A stretch of 35,466 nucleotides of DNA, taken from contig JALEZW010000004.1 in NCBI GenBank assembly GCA_022772675.1, forward strand, positions 1-35,466, given 5' to 3'. Under the pieces are notes generated by a model. The model had not been told where the DNA came from. It did no database searches and saw only the letters and a program-made list of their open reading frames with translations. Source of the stretch: Agathobacter sp. (lineage in GTDB: Bacteria; Bacillota; Clostridia; Lachnospirales; Lachnospiraceae). The translations under genes and the position numbers were made by a program. Positions within the stretch are counted from its first letter, which is position 1, and the number at the start of each line of letters is the position of its first letter. This document shows positions 15,616 to 23,607 of this stretch, in pieces.

Positions 15616-16236
15616 ATGGACAAAACAATTATCTGTATTGGTCGTGAATACGGCAGTGGTGGCAGGGAAATCGGCGAAAAGCTGGCAAATAAGTTAAACA
15701 TCCCATACTATGATAAATTACTTTTAAAACAGGCTTCAGAGGAATTCGGCATTAGTAATTCCAGAATAGAAGAAATGGATGAAAAACCGCCAAAATCTCT
15801 TTTTTCCGGAAATCCATTTGCAGATACAGCAATGATGATGCAGACATTTTATTCAGAAAGCGAACAGACAACCAACGCTGTGCGAAAAACAATAGAAAAA
15901 ATTGCATCGGATAAATCATGCATCATCATCGGCAGATGTGCTTCCTCTTTTTTGAAAACTTATCCGATTGTATCAGTTTTCATATATGCAGACGAAAAGG
16001 ACTGCATAAAACGTATTATGGATAGAAATAACCTATCCATCAAAGATGCAGAACAACGTTTCAAACGTGTAAATCGCCTTCGTAAGCAATATTTTGATTT
16101 CTACTCTGACACAAAATGGGGAAAACCTGAAAGCTACGATTTTATGCTGTCTACTAGTGCATTAGGTGTCAATGGTTGTGTGGAACTAATTGCCAATAGT
16201 ATCCCTCTTAAAAAGGAGGCATCCCACAATGAATAA
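15616..16236 (+). CDS. Cytidylate kinase-like family protein
   Basis: 206 residues of the cytidylate-kinase-like family, a P-loop nucleotide kinase fold with unknown substrate, common in Clostridia. The P-loop is GREYGSGGREIG (residues 9-20), and CIIIGRCASSFL and a lid-like RFKRVNRLRKQYFDFY follow. The start is ATG 15616 with AAGGAG 8 nt upstream; an ATG at 15610 is too close. It overlaps the MATE gene by 8 nt, so they are co-translated. It is not a housekeeping Cmk (sequence differs, genomic context is regulatory). Pairing with a MATE exporter under LysR control is a recurring Clostridia arrangement, and the purpose is unclear. Confidence 0.85.
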   Translation: MDKTIICIGREYGSGGREIGEKLANKLNIPYYDKLLLKQASEEFGISNSRIEEMDEKPPKSLFSGNPFADTAMMMQTFYSESEQTTNAVRKTIEKIASDKSCIIIGRCASSFLKTYPIVSVFIYADEKDCIKRIMDRNNLSIKDAEQRFKRVNRLRKQYFDFYSDTKWGKPESYDFMLSTSALGVNGCVELIANSIPLKKEASHNE

Positions 16237-17554
16237 GGATTTAACAGTAGGAAATCCACAGAAAGTTCTATGGAAATTCTGCCTTCCACTTTTTGGAAGC
16301 ATCATCTTTCAACAGATTTATAACATTGCCGACAGTCTGATTGCCGGTAAATTTATTGGCGAAAATGCACTTGCTGCTGTTGGAAACAGTTATGAAATCA
16401 CCCTGATTTTTATCGCATTTGCTTTTGGTTGCAATATCGGATGCTCGGTAATAATTTCGCAGCTCTTTGGTGCAAAGCAATATACAGAATTAAAAACAGC
16501 GGTTAAGACAGCAATGATTGGAAGTGCTATTCTTTGTCTTATACTTATGATGATAGGTACTTTTGGAAGTCATGTACTCCTTACCCTGATTCATACACCC
16601 GAAAATATTTTCAGTGACTCCCAGTTATATCTGGATATTTATGTATGGGGGCTTCCCTTTGTATTCTTTTATAATATTGCTACAGGGATTTTCTCAGCCC
16701 TGGGAGATTCCAAAACACCATTCTGGTTTCTTGCAATCTCATCCACAGCAAATATCTTTGTAGATATTTTATTTGTAAAGACATTCCGCATGGGTGTTGC
16801 CGGAGTTGCATGGGCAACCTTCCTGTGTCAGGGTATCAGTTGTATTCTGGCTCTGATATTTGTCTTTGTAAGGCTTCATAAGATTGAAACAACCTCAAAA
16901 GGAAAACTGTTCTCTTTTGAACTATTTAAGAAAATTGCCATAATTGCCGTTCCAAGCATTTTGCAACAAAGCTTTATATCTGTGGGAAATATTATTATCC
17001 AGAGCGTAATCAATGGATTCGGTTCCAGTGTCATTGCAGGATATTCTGCTGCGATCAAGTTGAATAATCTGGTCATTACATCATTTACCACTCTTGGAAA
17101 TGGAATTTCCAACTACACCGCCCAGAATATCGGTGCACAAAAACTAGGGCGTGTCAAAGAAGGCTTTTCTGCGGGCAGAAAAATGGTATGGCTTCTATGT
17201 ATTCCGCTTTTTCTGCTATATATGTTTGCTGGAGAAATACTCATCAGATTTTTCATGGATAATCCATCACAGGAAGCTTTGCATACCGGAATAACAATTT
17301 TAAGAATCTTTTCCCCATTTTATTTTGTAGTTTCTGTAAAACTGGTTGCAGATGGTATTCTTCGTGGTGCCGGAATGATGAAACAGTTTATGATCGCTAC
17401 ATTCACGGATTTAATTTTGCGAGTAGTTCTCGCCTTCGTGTTATCCGGAACCGCCCTTGGAGCAACAGGCATCTGGTGTGCATGGCCAATAGGCTGGACC
17501 ATTGCAATGATATTTTCCATTCATTTTTACAACGCAAAATATAAAAATGCGTAA
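16229..17554 (+). CDS. MATE family multidrug/toxin efflux transporter
   Basis: 441 residues with about 12 hydrophobic segments, the size and pattern of MATE exporters, which expel organic cations or metabolites using Na+ or H+ gradients. Typical motifs are present: LWKFCLPLFGSIIFQQIYNIADSLIAG in outline at the N-terminus, SALGDSKTPFW near 160-170, and GNGISNYTAQNIGA in the second half. The start at 16229 has AAAGGAGG 9 nt upstream; a reading from 16190 lies inside the kinase-like gene. It overlaps the preceding gene by 8 nt and ends at the terminator 17570-17594. The substrate cannot be told from sequence. Confidence 0.93.
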   Translation: MNKDLTVGNPQKVLWKFCLPLFGSIIFQQIYNIADSLIAGKFIGENALAAVGNSYEITLIFIAFAFGCNIGCSVIISQLFGAKQYTELKTAVKTAMIGSAILCLILMMIGTFGSHVLLTLIHTPENIFSDSQLYLDIYVWGLPFVFFYNIATGIFSALGDSKTPFWFLAISSTANIFVDILFVKTFRMGVAGVAWATFLCQGISCILALIFVFVRLHKIETTSKGKLFSFELFKKIAIIAVPSILQQSFISVGNIIIQSVINGFGSSVIAGYSAAIKLNNLVITSFTTLGNGISNYTAQNIGAQKLGRVKEGFSAGRKMVWLLCIPLFLLYMFAGEILIRFFMDNPSQEALHTGITILRIFSPFYFVVSVKLVADGILRGAGMMKQFMIATFTDLILRVVLAFVLSGTALGATGIWCAWPIGWTIAMIFSIHFYNAKYKNA

Positions 17555-17569
17555 GCATTACTGAAGAAG

Positions 17570-17594
17570 AAAGGGGCGATTATCTCGTCCCTTT
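17570..17594. terminator. Terminator between MATE and relaxase genes
   Basis: AAAGGGGCGA and TCGTCCCTTT form a 10-bp stem (one G-U) with loop TTATC. It lies between convergent genes and overlaps the relaxase stop codon. It separates the cargo from the mobilization module. Confidence 0.7.
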
Positions 17595-19361
17595 GTTCTT
17601 GTTTATATCTAAAATTCTATCTTTCTCCATGCCATAATACCTTCTACGATAATCGTATTCTTCTTTGAACTCATCGTAAATCTCCATCTTGTACTGGATA
17701 CTTGCAAGCTTCTCACCCACATACCCCATACGTTCTCTGAAAGCATCATACTCTGCCATAAAATCATCCGTAGGAATTGGAAGTAGTGTTGCTCTCTCTG
17801 CCACAGAAAGTTTGGTATAATCAACATCCATAGGAGTAGCATCCTCAACTTCCATATCAGTGTATAATTCTTCTATCGTAGGTTCATTTGCTATGTCAAC
17901 CGCATTATATATCTTTGGAATCTCAGCCTGTACGGTTATCTTCTTTGCCTTGTCTGCTTCCTTAACCTGTACAAATTCCTCATATGACAAAATCTCACTC
18001 TTGGCTTCTTCCAATGTTATCTCTGATGTATCCTTATACCGAATACTCTCAAGATAATCCATATATTCCCACTTCATTGGATGGTTTGTGATACTTAAAT
18101 TGTCAAGCACATCATCCCAAAGAGCTGTGGCGTGCTCTGCCTTTTCACGATACAGTTCTACCGCCTGTTTTGATTCAAATTCAGCTCTCGTCATTATCGA
18201 TGTTGAAAGCACTGTTTCCGATACATTATCACGGTCTGCGATATATTCACCCTCCAGATAGTCAAGATATTCTGTATTGTAATCCGGTCTGTCTGCTTCC
18301 TCCTGATATAATCGAATCTGAATCTCATTTCTGTTAAAGACACGCCTTCTTTTCTGTGACAATGCCTCCTGCTCCCTGAGCTGTTTTTCAAGCTGTTCCT
18401 TTTTCTTCTTTTCAGCCTGCCTTGCCGCCCTTTCTCTCTCAGTCTGTGCCTTTTGAAATGCCAGTTCTCTGGCTTTCCTCTCTGAAACACACTCCTCAAT
18501 TCTTTTTACCAGTTCATCTTTTCCATAACCCTCTCCCAGCTTATTTCCACGGATTCCTTTCTTCATATCAGGAAGTGTAAAAGTAACTGTTTTATCCGTA
18601 ACTCTTATTTTCCACTTATACAACCATTGCAATACCTCTACCAACTGCTCAAAGGATTTCACAGTTGGCAATATCTTATCAATGGTATTGCGAATAAGCT
18701 CCTTGTTTGAGGTAATTCCTACACCATCAGAAGCGTTATTCTCCATCAGCCGCTTTTCTACCCAGTAATTATCTGTATGCTTTTTAGCAAGTAAATCCAC
18801 CTGCTCATAACCAAGTCGCATACATTTATCCATCACCCACTTTTTGGCGTGATACATCATCTTACCAGTACTTTTATGCTTACAGCCCTGCTTCCACTCG
18901 CATGGTTTATCGTGCCATATGCTTTTCCTGCCAGGGAATTTCCGCACGGAATTGATAACCATGTGAATGTGCATATTCTGACTGTTATTATGACCATCCG
19001 GATGCACTGCCACCACAGCCTGATGACCCGGAGCAAACTCTTTAAGCCAATTCTTGCCAAATTCCAAAGCCTGCTCCATAGTAATCGGATCACCCGGTGA
19101 GAAACTGATAATATAGTGATGTGCCTTTACATCCTCCACTGAATTGTTTTTACCGTAAAATCGGTTAGTCTGAATGCACTCTGCTCCAAAGGTATCCACA
19201 TCACAATTCACGCCATCAATCAGATAGTTTTCACGCTCCATAATCCTGCCCTTTTCATCCAGAATGGGCTTATTAGTATATTCATCAAACTGACAGGTCA
19301 GGTACTCTACTGCATCTGAATAAAATCTATTCTTTACTGAAATATGCTTTAGAATCGCCAT
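17580..19361 (-). CDS. MobA/MOBP-type relaxase
   Basis: The relaxase nicks oriT and leads the strand during conjugative mobilization. 593 residues. Motif I is RFYSDAVEYLT with the likely nucleophile Tyr20. The metal-binding three-histidine motif is AVHPDGH...MHIHMVIN (H120, H131, H133). After residue about 300 there is a long charged helical region (ERERAARQAEKKKKEQ) and an acidic C-terminus. Its ATG overlaps the mobC stop (TAATG at 19359-19363), so the two form an operon. The candidate oriT lies about 900 nt upstream. No coupling protein or type IV secretion genes are in the window, so the element is probably mobilized by a helper. Confidence 0.93.
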   Translation of the reverse strand: MAILKHISVKNRFYSDAVEYLTCQFDEYTNKPILDEKGRIMERENYLIDGVNCDVDTFGAECIQTNRFYGKNNSVEDVKAHHYIISFSPGDPITMEQALEFGKNWLKEFAPGHQAVVAVHPDGHNNSQNMHIHMVINSVRKFPGRKSIWHDKPCEWKQGCKHKSTGKMMYHAKKWVMDKCMRLGYEQVDLLAKKHTDNYWVEKRLMENNASDGVGITSNKELIRNTIDKILPTVKSFEQLVEVLQWLYKWKIRVTDKTVTFTLPDMKKGIRGNKLGEGYGKDELVKRIEECVSERKARELAFQKAQTERERAARQAEKKKKEQLEKQLREQEALSQKRRRVFNRNEIQIRLYQEEADRPDYNTEYLDYLEGEYIADRDNVSETVLSTSIMTRAEFESKQAVELYREKAEHATALWDDVLDNLSITNHPMKWEYMDYLESIRYKDTSEITLEEAKSEILSYEEFVQVKEADKAKKITVQAEIPKIYNAVDIANEPTIEELYTDMEVEDATPMDVDYTKLSVAERATLLPIPTDDFMAEYDAFRERMGYVGEKLASIQYKMEIYDEFKEEYDYRRRYYGMEKDRILDINKNKGTR

Positions 19362-19753
19362 TATGCCTCACCATCCTTATCAATTTTTCTCCTGCGTTTC
19401 TTTCCACAGGCAACATCCTCAAGAGCCGGCAGAATCTTAAACTTCAAATCAAGCAGCTCTCTTATGGCTTCCTTTACTTCATAATAAACGCTGCAAAAAT
19501 CGCCACCACCATTCAAATGCTTTGCTATCTGATTCAGATTCGAGCCAATCTTTCCAAGCTGCATGGAATACTCCCTTAAAAGACCAGTATCTCCATAGCA
19601 AGGTAACTTCCTGCCCAAAGCACATCGTCTCATATACTCCGATGTGGTAAGCCCGGTTTTTCTTGCCTTTTCCTCAATCAGTTCCTTATCCTCTGCGGAA
19701 ATACGCATAGACATCAAAACCTTATTCTCTTTCTTTTTATCTGTGTTTCTCAT
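19361..19753 (-). CDS. mobC: MobC-like relaxosome accessory protein
   Basis: 130 residues. The N-terminal part has a ribbon-helix-helix type start (NKVLMSMRISAEDKELIEEKARKTGLTTSEYMRRCALG). The C-terminal GKIGSNLNQIAKHLN motif is the hallmark of the MobC family, which helps relaxases open oriT. The start at 19753 has TTGGAGG 6 nt upstream; a longer reading from 19789 lacks a site. A hairpin (19779-19804) lies just upstream in the leader. It is coupled to the relaxase by TAATG. Confidence 0.9.
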   Translation of the reverse strand: MRNTDKKKENKVLMSMRISAEDKELIEEKARKTGLTTSEYMRRCALGRKLPCYGDTGLLREYSMQLGKIGSNLNQIAKHLNGGGDFCSVYYEVKEAIRELLDLKFKILPALEDVACGKKRRRKIDKDGEA

Positions 19754-19778
19754 AAAAAACCTCCAATCTGACATAAAG

Positions 19779-19804
19779 AAAGCAGGCAATTTTTCACCTG
19801 CTTT
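19779..19804. promoter_or_regulatory. Hairpin in the mobC leader
   Basis: AAAGCAGG and CCTGCTTT form a perfect 8-bp stem around CAATTTTTCA, about 16 nt upstream of the mobC ribosome binding site. It may be an attenuator-like or relaxosome-binding structure. Confidence 0.45.
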
Positions 19805-19854
19805 TCATGTCCTAAAACTAAAAACTGTTATATTGTTAATTGCTATTTCAACAG

Positions 19855-20110
19855 AAAAATATTGCTGCCGGATACGGCAGATGCTTTTCGCCGTCGCTTC
19901 CGCTCCTCCCTCCGGTCTACGCTCACTCCCCTATGGTCGCTCACGAGATACACTCGCATAGCTCGTGGATATCTCCTACTGAAATTTCTAGCGGCTCGCA
20001 AGCTCACAGTAAACTGTTCGCTGTCGCGGCAGTCGCCAAATGAGAATGCAAGCATTCTCGCTTGGCTCGTTGCCCGCGCATATATCTGCTCGCCGGTTAT
20101 ATAGAAATCT
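19855..20110 (-). other. Hairpin-rich, GCGA-repetitive non-coding segment
   Basis: No plausible gene lies here; overlapping short ORFs in several frames are low-complexity. On the minus strand the tetranucleotide GCGA recurs about ten times. Perfect hairpins are present: GAGAATGC/GCATTCTC (20042-20059 region), CACGAG/CTCGTG around 19950, and CTGCCG-TATC-CGGCAG (19865-19880). The last is followed by CAATATTTTTC on the minus strand and resembles a terminator. The segment is more GC-rich than its neighbours. It could be a structured RNA, a single-strand origin or a relaxosome region. Confidence 0.45.
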
Positions 20111-20217
20111 GTTATACACCCGTCTTACAGAAAATCCACTAAACACGCTCTCCATATGAAATCCTGCTACAACTCTGCGCATCATTTCTAAAAGAAATCC
20201 TATTTCCACTGATGCGT

Positions 20218-20233
20218 GCCGACCTAAGTCGGC
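20218..20233. repeat. Small perfect hairpin
   Basis: GCCGAC-CTAA-GTCGGC, a 6-bp perfect stem about 30 nt from the candidate oriT hairpins. Confidence 0.5.
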
Positions 20234-20252
20234 ATAAGCTCCGGATACGTCG

Positions 20253-20345
20253 CATAAGGTAGAGCAAGTTCCGCCCTGTATATACACGGGCAGGAACTTG
20301 TTGGGGATTTGGCATCCCCAAGCCCCAGCTTGCTTCCGCCTTATG
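20253..20345. other. Candidate origin of transfer (oriT)
   Basis: The segment is bounded by inverted CATAAGG (20253-20259) and CCTTATG (20339-20345). It contains a large hairpin CAAGTTCC...GGAACTTG (20265-20300, inner CCC/GGG and a TGTATATACA core). It abuts a second hairpin, TTGGGGAT-TTGGC-ATCCCCAA (20301-20321). The CAGCTTGCTTCCGCC tail follows. Tandem hairpins upstream of mobC and a relaxase gene are what an oriT looks like. The nick site cannot be assigned. Confidence 0.6.
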
Positions 20346-20350
20346 GCAAA

Positions 20351-20380
20351 AAAATAAAGCCTGCAAGCAGACTTTATTTT
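20351..20380. terminator. Bidirectional terminator beside oriT candidate
   Basis: AAATAAAG and CTTTATTT pair with inner CTG-CAAG-CAG and A/T runs on both sides. Confidence 0.6.
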
Positions 20381-20442
20381 ATGCCCAAGGCTTGGCTAAC
20401 TCTGTATGAAGTTTATATGACACTTTTTCCCATACAAAAAGA

Positions 20443-20497
20443 ACTGTCCTACAAATAAGGTAAATGTGTATTACACCACACCTTTTTGTAAGACAGT
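20443..20497 (-). terminator. Large terminator of the parB-parM-parR operon
   Basis: A long inverted repeat: ACTGTC-TACAAA-AAGGT on one arm and its complement on the other, with one mismatch and one bulge. On the minus strand it is followed by TTCTTTTTG. It lies 20 nt after the parR stop, so it ends the partition operon. Confidence 0.75.
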
Positions 20498-20517
20498 CCC
20501 TCATACGCCACTTTTTC

Positions 20518-21030
20518 TTAATCATCACCCATATCAAACAGGCTACCAAGCTTACTTCTTGTATCATTATCCATTAACATGGAATTATCTGATACAAGCT
20601 CATTATCTTGTAAGTTTCTCTCTGTAACAGGTTCTGGTGCTTCATTACTGATAACAGAATGATTTGCACATCCAGCCATTGCCACCTGTTGTACTTGCCC
20701 GAGATTCATTGGCATAACTCCCATATTCATCTGTTGTGCCATCGCCCCAAGAACTCCTGCAAACATATTGTTCGCCACATTCTGGGAAGATTCCTGTACC
20801 ACCTTTGTAAATTCCTGAGTTACTTTATGAATTGCATTCTCCATCCATTCAGTAATTTCCTTTTCCTGTCTGCCTTTGCTTTCCTGTTCTATAGCAACAA
20901 GTAATGCCTGCTTGATAAGCTCTGTCTGGTTCTGATATCCCGGCTGGCTGGATTTCGCCTCCAGCCATGCAAGGATTTTTCTGTCACTTTCACATTTCGG
21001 ATTCAACCGAAAGGATATTGCATTTCCCAT
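20518..21030 (-). CDS. parR: ParR-like ribbon-helix-helix DNA-binding partition protein
   Basis: 170 residues. The N-terminal AISFRLNPKCESDRKILAWLE and the following helices fit a ribbon-helix-helix DNA-binding fold, and the remainder is glutamine/methionine-rich and low in conservation. It starts 9 nt after the ParM-like gene with TAGGAGGAG upstream. ParMRC systems place a small ribbon-helix-helix adaptor directly after the actin-like gene. ParR binds the centromere and caps ParM filaments. The assignment rests on context plus the N-terminal pattern; no sequence motif by itself proves it. Confidence 0.65.
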   Translation of the reverse strand: MGNAISFRLNPKCESDRKILAWLEAKSSQPGYQNQTELIKQALLVAIEQESKGRQEKEITEWMENAIHKVTQEFTKVVQESSQNVANNMFAGVLGAMAQQMNMGVMPMNLGQVQQVAMAGCANHSVISNEAPEPVTERNLQDNELVSDNSMLMDNDTRSKLGSLFDMGDD

Positions 21031-21039
21031 AAACTCCTC

Positions 21040-21966
21040 CTATCCCAGATTCTCAGCAAGATAACGATAGCCAATTGCATTTGCCTTCACATCCGTTACA
21101 TACTGGATATTTCTGCCCTTAGTTCTTCCAAAACGCTTCATCACACAAGCACCTCCACCCACATAAACAATATTCTCGTGGGCAAGGTCTACCTTAATCT
21201 CACGAAGCTTTGCTTCCACCTCGTCAGCATACTGCTGTAATCCCTTTTCAATAAATGGAATAAAATCAGCATTTACATTGGACTGCTTTCCACGGATAAC
21301 ATCAACAATATCATCCTCCGGAATTTCACAGTGAAGTGCTGGCAACGCATCCTTCTTAATGCGTTCAATGGTGGTAATCAGCCCCATCTCATAAGTATAA
21401 GCATCCTTATCCATAGGAATTCGGTCCTTTACACTAAGTACATCCAGTGTCCAAGAGCCCAGGTCCACACATCTGAGTCTGTCCATATCTCCCATACGGT
21501 TTGCAATGGCTGCATAACACTGGGCATAAATCTTTACTTTGTCAATGAAAAAGGAATAGTGTACTCCCTCAAAATCAAATGAAATATGCTCCTTATGCCA
21601 CAGGTAATCACGAAATTCCTTTCTCTCCGCACCGAACAGGGTAAGCGGAACACCTGCATATAATTCCACATGCTCAGCCTGTTCTTTTCCCTGAACTTTA
21701 AGCTCCTTGGCAATTCCCGCCAATGTCAGAAGAAAATAATTATCGTTTTCGGTCTTGGTTGCCTGCTTACCAAGCCTGCCCTGACCAACGATATATTTTC
21801 TTCCCCTATACTCCAAAAGTCCGTTGTTGGTTAATGGTGTGTATTCCACCGGTACAACGGAGGTTTCCATAAAAGTATGCTCACCCTTGATGGAACTCCA
21901 ACCATGATCCAGTGCAATCTTTACTGCTTCGTTTTTGTTTTCTGTCATAAATAAATTCTCTCTCAT
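21040..21966 (-). CDS. parM: ParM/StbA-like actin-fold plasmid segregation ATPase
   Basis: 308 residues when started at MRENLFMTENK (AGAGAGGA upstream, 21966). A longer reading from 22071 overlaps the TnpV-like gene. Actin-fold landmarks are the first phosphate motif IALDHGWSSIKG, the second phosphate segment CVDLGSWTLDVL and the adenosine motif VYVGGGACVM. ParM-type ATPases form dynamic filaments that push plasmid copies apart. On an integrated element it may keep the excised circle from being lost. It sits between the TnpV-like gene and parR in one operon. Confidence 0.88.
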   Translation of the reverse strand: MRENLFMTENKNEAVKIALDHGWSSIKGEHTFMETSVVPVEYTPLTNNGLLEYRGRKYIVGQGRLGKQATKTENDNYFLLTLAGIAKELKVQGKEQAEHVELYAGVPLTLFGAERKEFRDYLWHKEHISFDFEGVHYSFFIDKVKIYAQCYAAIANRMGDMDRLRCVDLGSWTLDVLSVKDRIPMDKDAYTYEMGLITTIERIKKDALPALHCEIPEDDIVDVIRGKQSNVNADFIPFIEKGLQQYADEVEAKLREIKVDLAHENIVYVGGGACVMKRFGRTKGRNIQYVTDVKANAIGYRYLAENLG

Positions 21967-22024
21967 AAAATCCTCTCTTTCTCCGGCTTTCCCGGTCTGC
22001 AAATAATTGTTGTTCTGTTCCTTG

Positions 22025-22417
22025 TTAGTGATACTGGTATACAATCTCTCCATAAATAACCTCCTCCGCAAGCTGTTTAGCCTGCTCTCTTAATTTCCAC
22101 ATTTCCATTGTTGAGTTACTGTCTTTCGGTTTATGTGATGTCAGATACTTATTCATAATCGTATCTAACATCTCATAAGCTTCTTCATTTACTTCCTGTG
22201 CCTTACGATGAAGCTGCCCCATACGGATATGGTGGCGGTATCGGTCTATATGATTTTCTTTCATATAAGAAATCCAAATCAGACCATATTTTCCCACATC
22301 AGTGATTGTGACGGATAAAGTATTATCCGAACACTCACTAATATTGGGATACAAAATACCATCCACAGACCTGTATGTTCCGCCCATAGCTTCAAATATA
22401 GATAATTCATTGCCCAT
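22025..22417 (-). CDS. TnpV-family transposon-encoded protein
   Basis: 130 residues. The N-terminal FEAMGGTYRSVDGILYPNI, the central GLIWISYMKENH and the C-terminal ELIY-type end (EEVIYGEIVYQ) match the TnpV family first described on the clostridial Tn4451 element; function unknown. It starts 12 nt after parB with ATAGGAGGT upstream and belongs to the partition operon. It supports a clostridial mobile-element origin of this block. Confidence 0.7.
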   Translation of the reverse strand: MGNELSIFEAMGGTYRSVDGILYPNISECSDNTLSVTITDVGKYGLIWISYMKENHIDRYRHHIRMGQLHRKAQEVNEEAYEMLDTIMNKYLTSHKPKDSNSTMEMWKLREQAKQLAEEVIYGEIVYQYH

Positions 22418-22429
22418 CTTAACGACCTC

Positions 22430-23509
22430 CTATCTCGCTTTGCTCCTGCTGGTGCCAAGACCTTTTGTTTTATCAAGTTGCTGTTTTTCATGCCATTCCT
22501 TCAGTAACTTTTCTATAAGCTCCGTCTTCTGCTTAGGTGTATATCCTTCTGGAAAATACTTTTCCACAACATCTGCACGCAGTTTAATCTGCTCTCTCTG
22601 GTTTGGTTTTTCCTGCTCTAATATCAGAAACATTACATCCATATCCAGTTCTCCAGACTGACTCATACGCTTTATACGATTTGCCTGAGATAACGACGGT
22701 GTGCATTGCTCCATATCCATAACCTCATAAAGTTCATATTGCTGTTCCTCAGTCAGATAAGAAAGTTCCACCGCAATGGTAAAAGCAATCTTTCCGTCAT
22801 CTACCATATCAAGAAGTTTAGGGATGAGATTGGTAAGACGGATATATCGCTGAATAGTCATACGATTCTCTCCAACCTGCTTTGCAAGTATTTCATCCGA
22901 CCTTATATTTGAAGAAATCACCTCTCCCTGTGTAATACTCCAACTACCATGAGCATCATAATCAGTTTTCAATGAGTATGCTTTCATAGTTGGATTATCT
23001 GACTTCGATTCTACCTGTTCCGAAGTCTCTGTCACAACTTGTGACGAAGTTGACTTTTTCCCAAGTTTGGAAGAGGTTAAATCAGTCCTCGCCCCCTGCC
23101 TCTTCATCGCATCAAGCTTCATCTTATAAGCAAATGCCTTTTCACTTGGTTTCAAATGTTCTCTTTGCAGGTTGCTGTCTACCATAGCAATAACCGCCTG
23201 ATTATCGTCAAGCTCTCGGATTACCACAGGCATTACATCAAGTCCTGCCCATTTACTGGCAGCCTTTCTTCTATGCCCGGCAATCAGCTCATAGCCGCCT
23301 TCTGCTCTCGGTCTTACTAATGCCGGAACAATGACACCTTCTTTTTCAATACTCTGCATCAACTCAAAAAGTGCCATATCATTTTCTACCTTAAAGGGAT
23401 GCCCCTCAAAGTCGTGTAAATCTGCAATAGGAACCATCTTTATATCCGTTTCAGCCATTGCACTATGGTCTTGTTGCGAACAAGAATACAATTCTTCTTT
23501 TTTCTTCAT
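22430..23509 (-). CDS. parB: ParB/Spo0J-family partition protein with an internal insertion
   Basis: 359 residues. The ParB N-terminal nuclease/CTPase-like domain spans about 23-115, with the GHRR motif (GHRRKAASKWAG, residues 78-89) and the DSNLQREHLKPSEKAFAYKM segment. The helix-turn-helix part resumes at about 203-226 (RSDEILAKQVGENRMTIQRYIRL). Between them lies a Ser/Thr-rich stretch of about 55 residues (147-202) that most relatives lack, since normally GARTDLT is followed at once by the RSDE-type helix. A 15-nt palindrome lies at this point (23031-23045). No ParA is encoded nearby. ParB proteins bind parS-like sites, and on elements they may act as transcription regulators. It leads the minus-strand operon. 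Confidence 0.9.
   Translation of the reverse strand: MKKKEELYSCSQQDHSAMAETDIKMVPIADLHDFEGHPFKVENDMALFELMQSIEKEGVIVPALVRPRAEGGYELIAGHRRKAASKWAGLDVMPVVIRELDDNQAVIAMVDSNLQREHLKPSEKAFAYKMKLDAMKRQGARTDLTSSKLGKKSTSSQVVTETSEQVESKSDNPTMKAYSLKTDYDAHGSWSITQGEVISSNIRSDEILAKQVGENRMTIQRYIRLTNLIPKLLDMVDDGKIAFTIAVELSYLTEEQQYELYEVMDMEQCTPSLSQANRIKRMSQSGELDMDVMFLILEQEKPNQREQIKLRADVVEKYFPEGYTPKQKTELIEKLLKEWHEKQQLDKTKGLGTSRSKAR
23031..23045. repeat. Perfect palindrome in parB insertion
   Basis: GTCACAA-C-TTGTGAC, a perfect 7-bp arm palindrome at codons 155-159, within the segment that interrupts the ParB helix-turn-helix region. Confidence 0.7.
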
Positions 23510-23554
23510 AAAATCAATTACCTCCGTTAAAATATCATTTGTTAGTTATCATCT

Positions 23555-23607
23555 GCCAAAAAAGAAAGAGCCGCTTATTTCCAAAATCACTTGAAAATAA
23601 GCGGCTC
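23555..23607 (-). terminator. Terminator upstream of parB
   Basis: GAGCCGCTTATTT and AAATAAGCGGCTC form a perfect 13-bp stem. On the minus strand TTTCTTTTTT follows, so it stops transcription arriving from rlmD before it enters the parB operon. Confidence 0.8.

Noticed and set aside
19843..20366. Several 60-100 codon open frames in the region upstream of mobC
   Set aside because: They overlap each other on both strands, are rich in Arg/Ser/Cys from GC-rich hairpins, and lack ribosome binding sites; the region is better read as non-coding.
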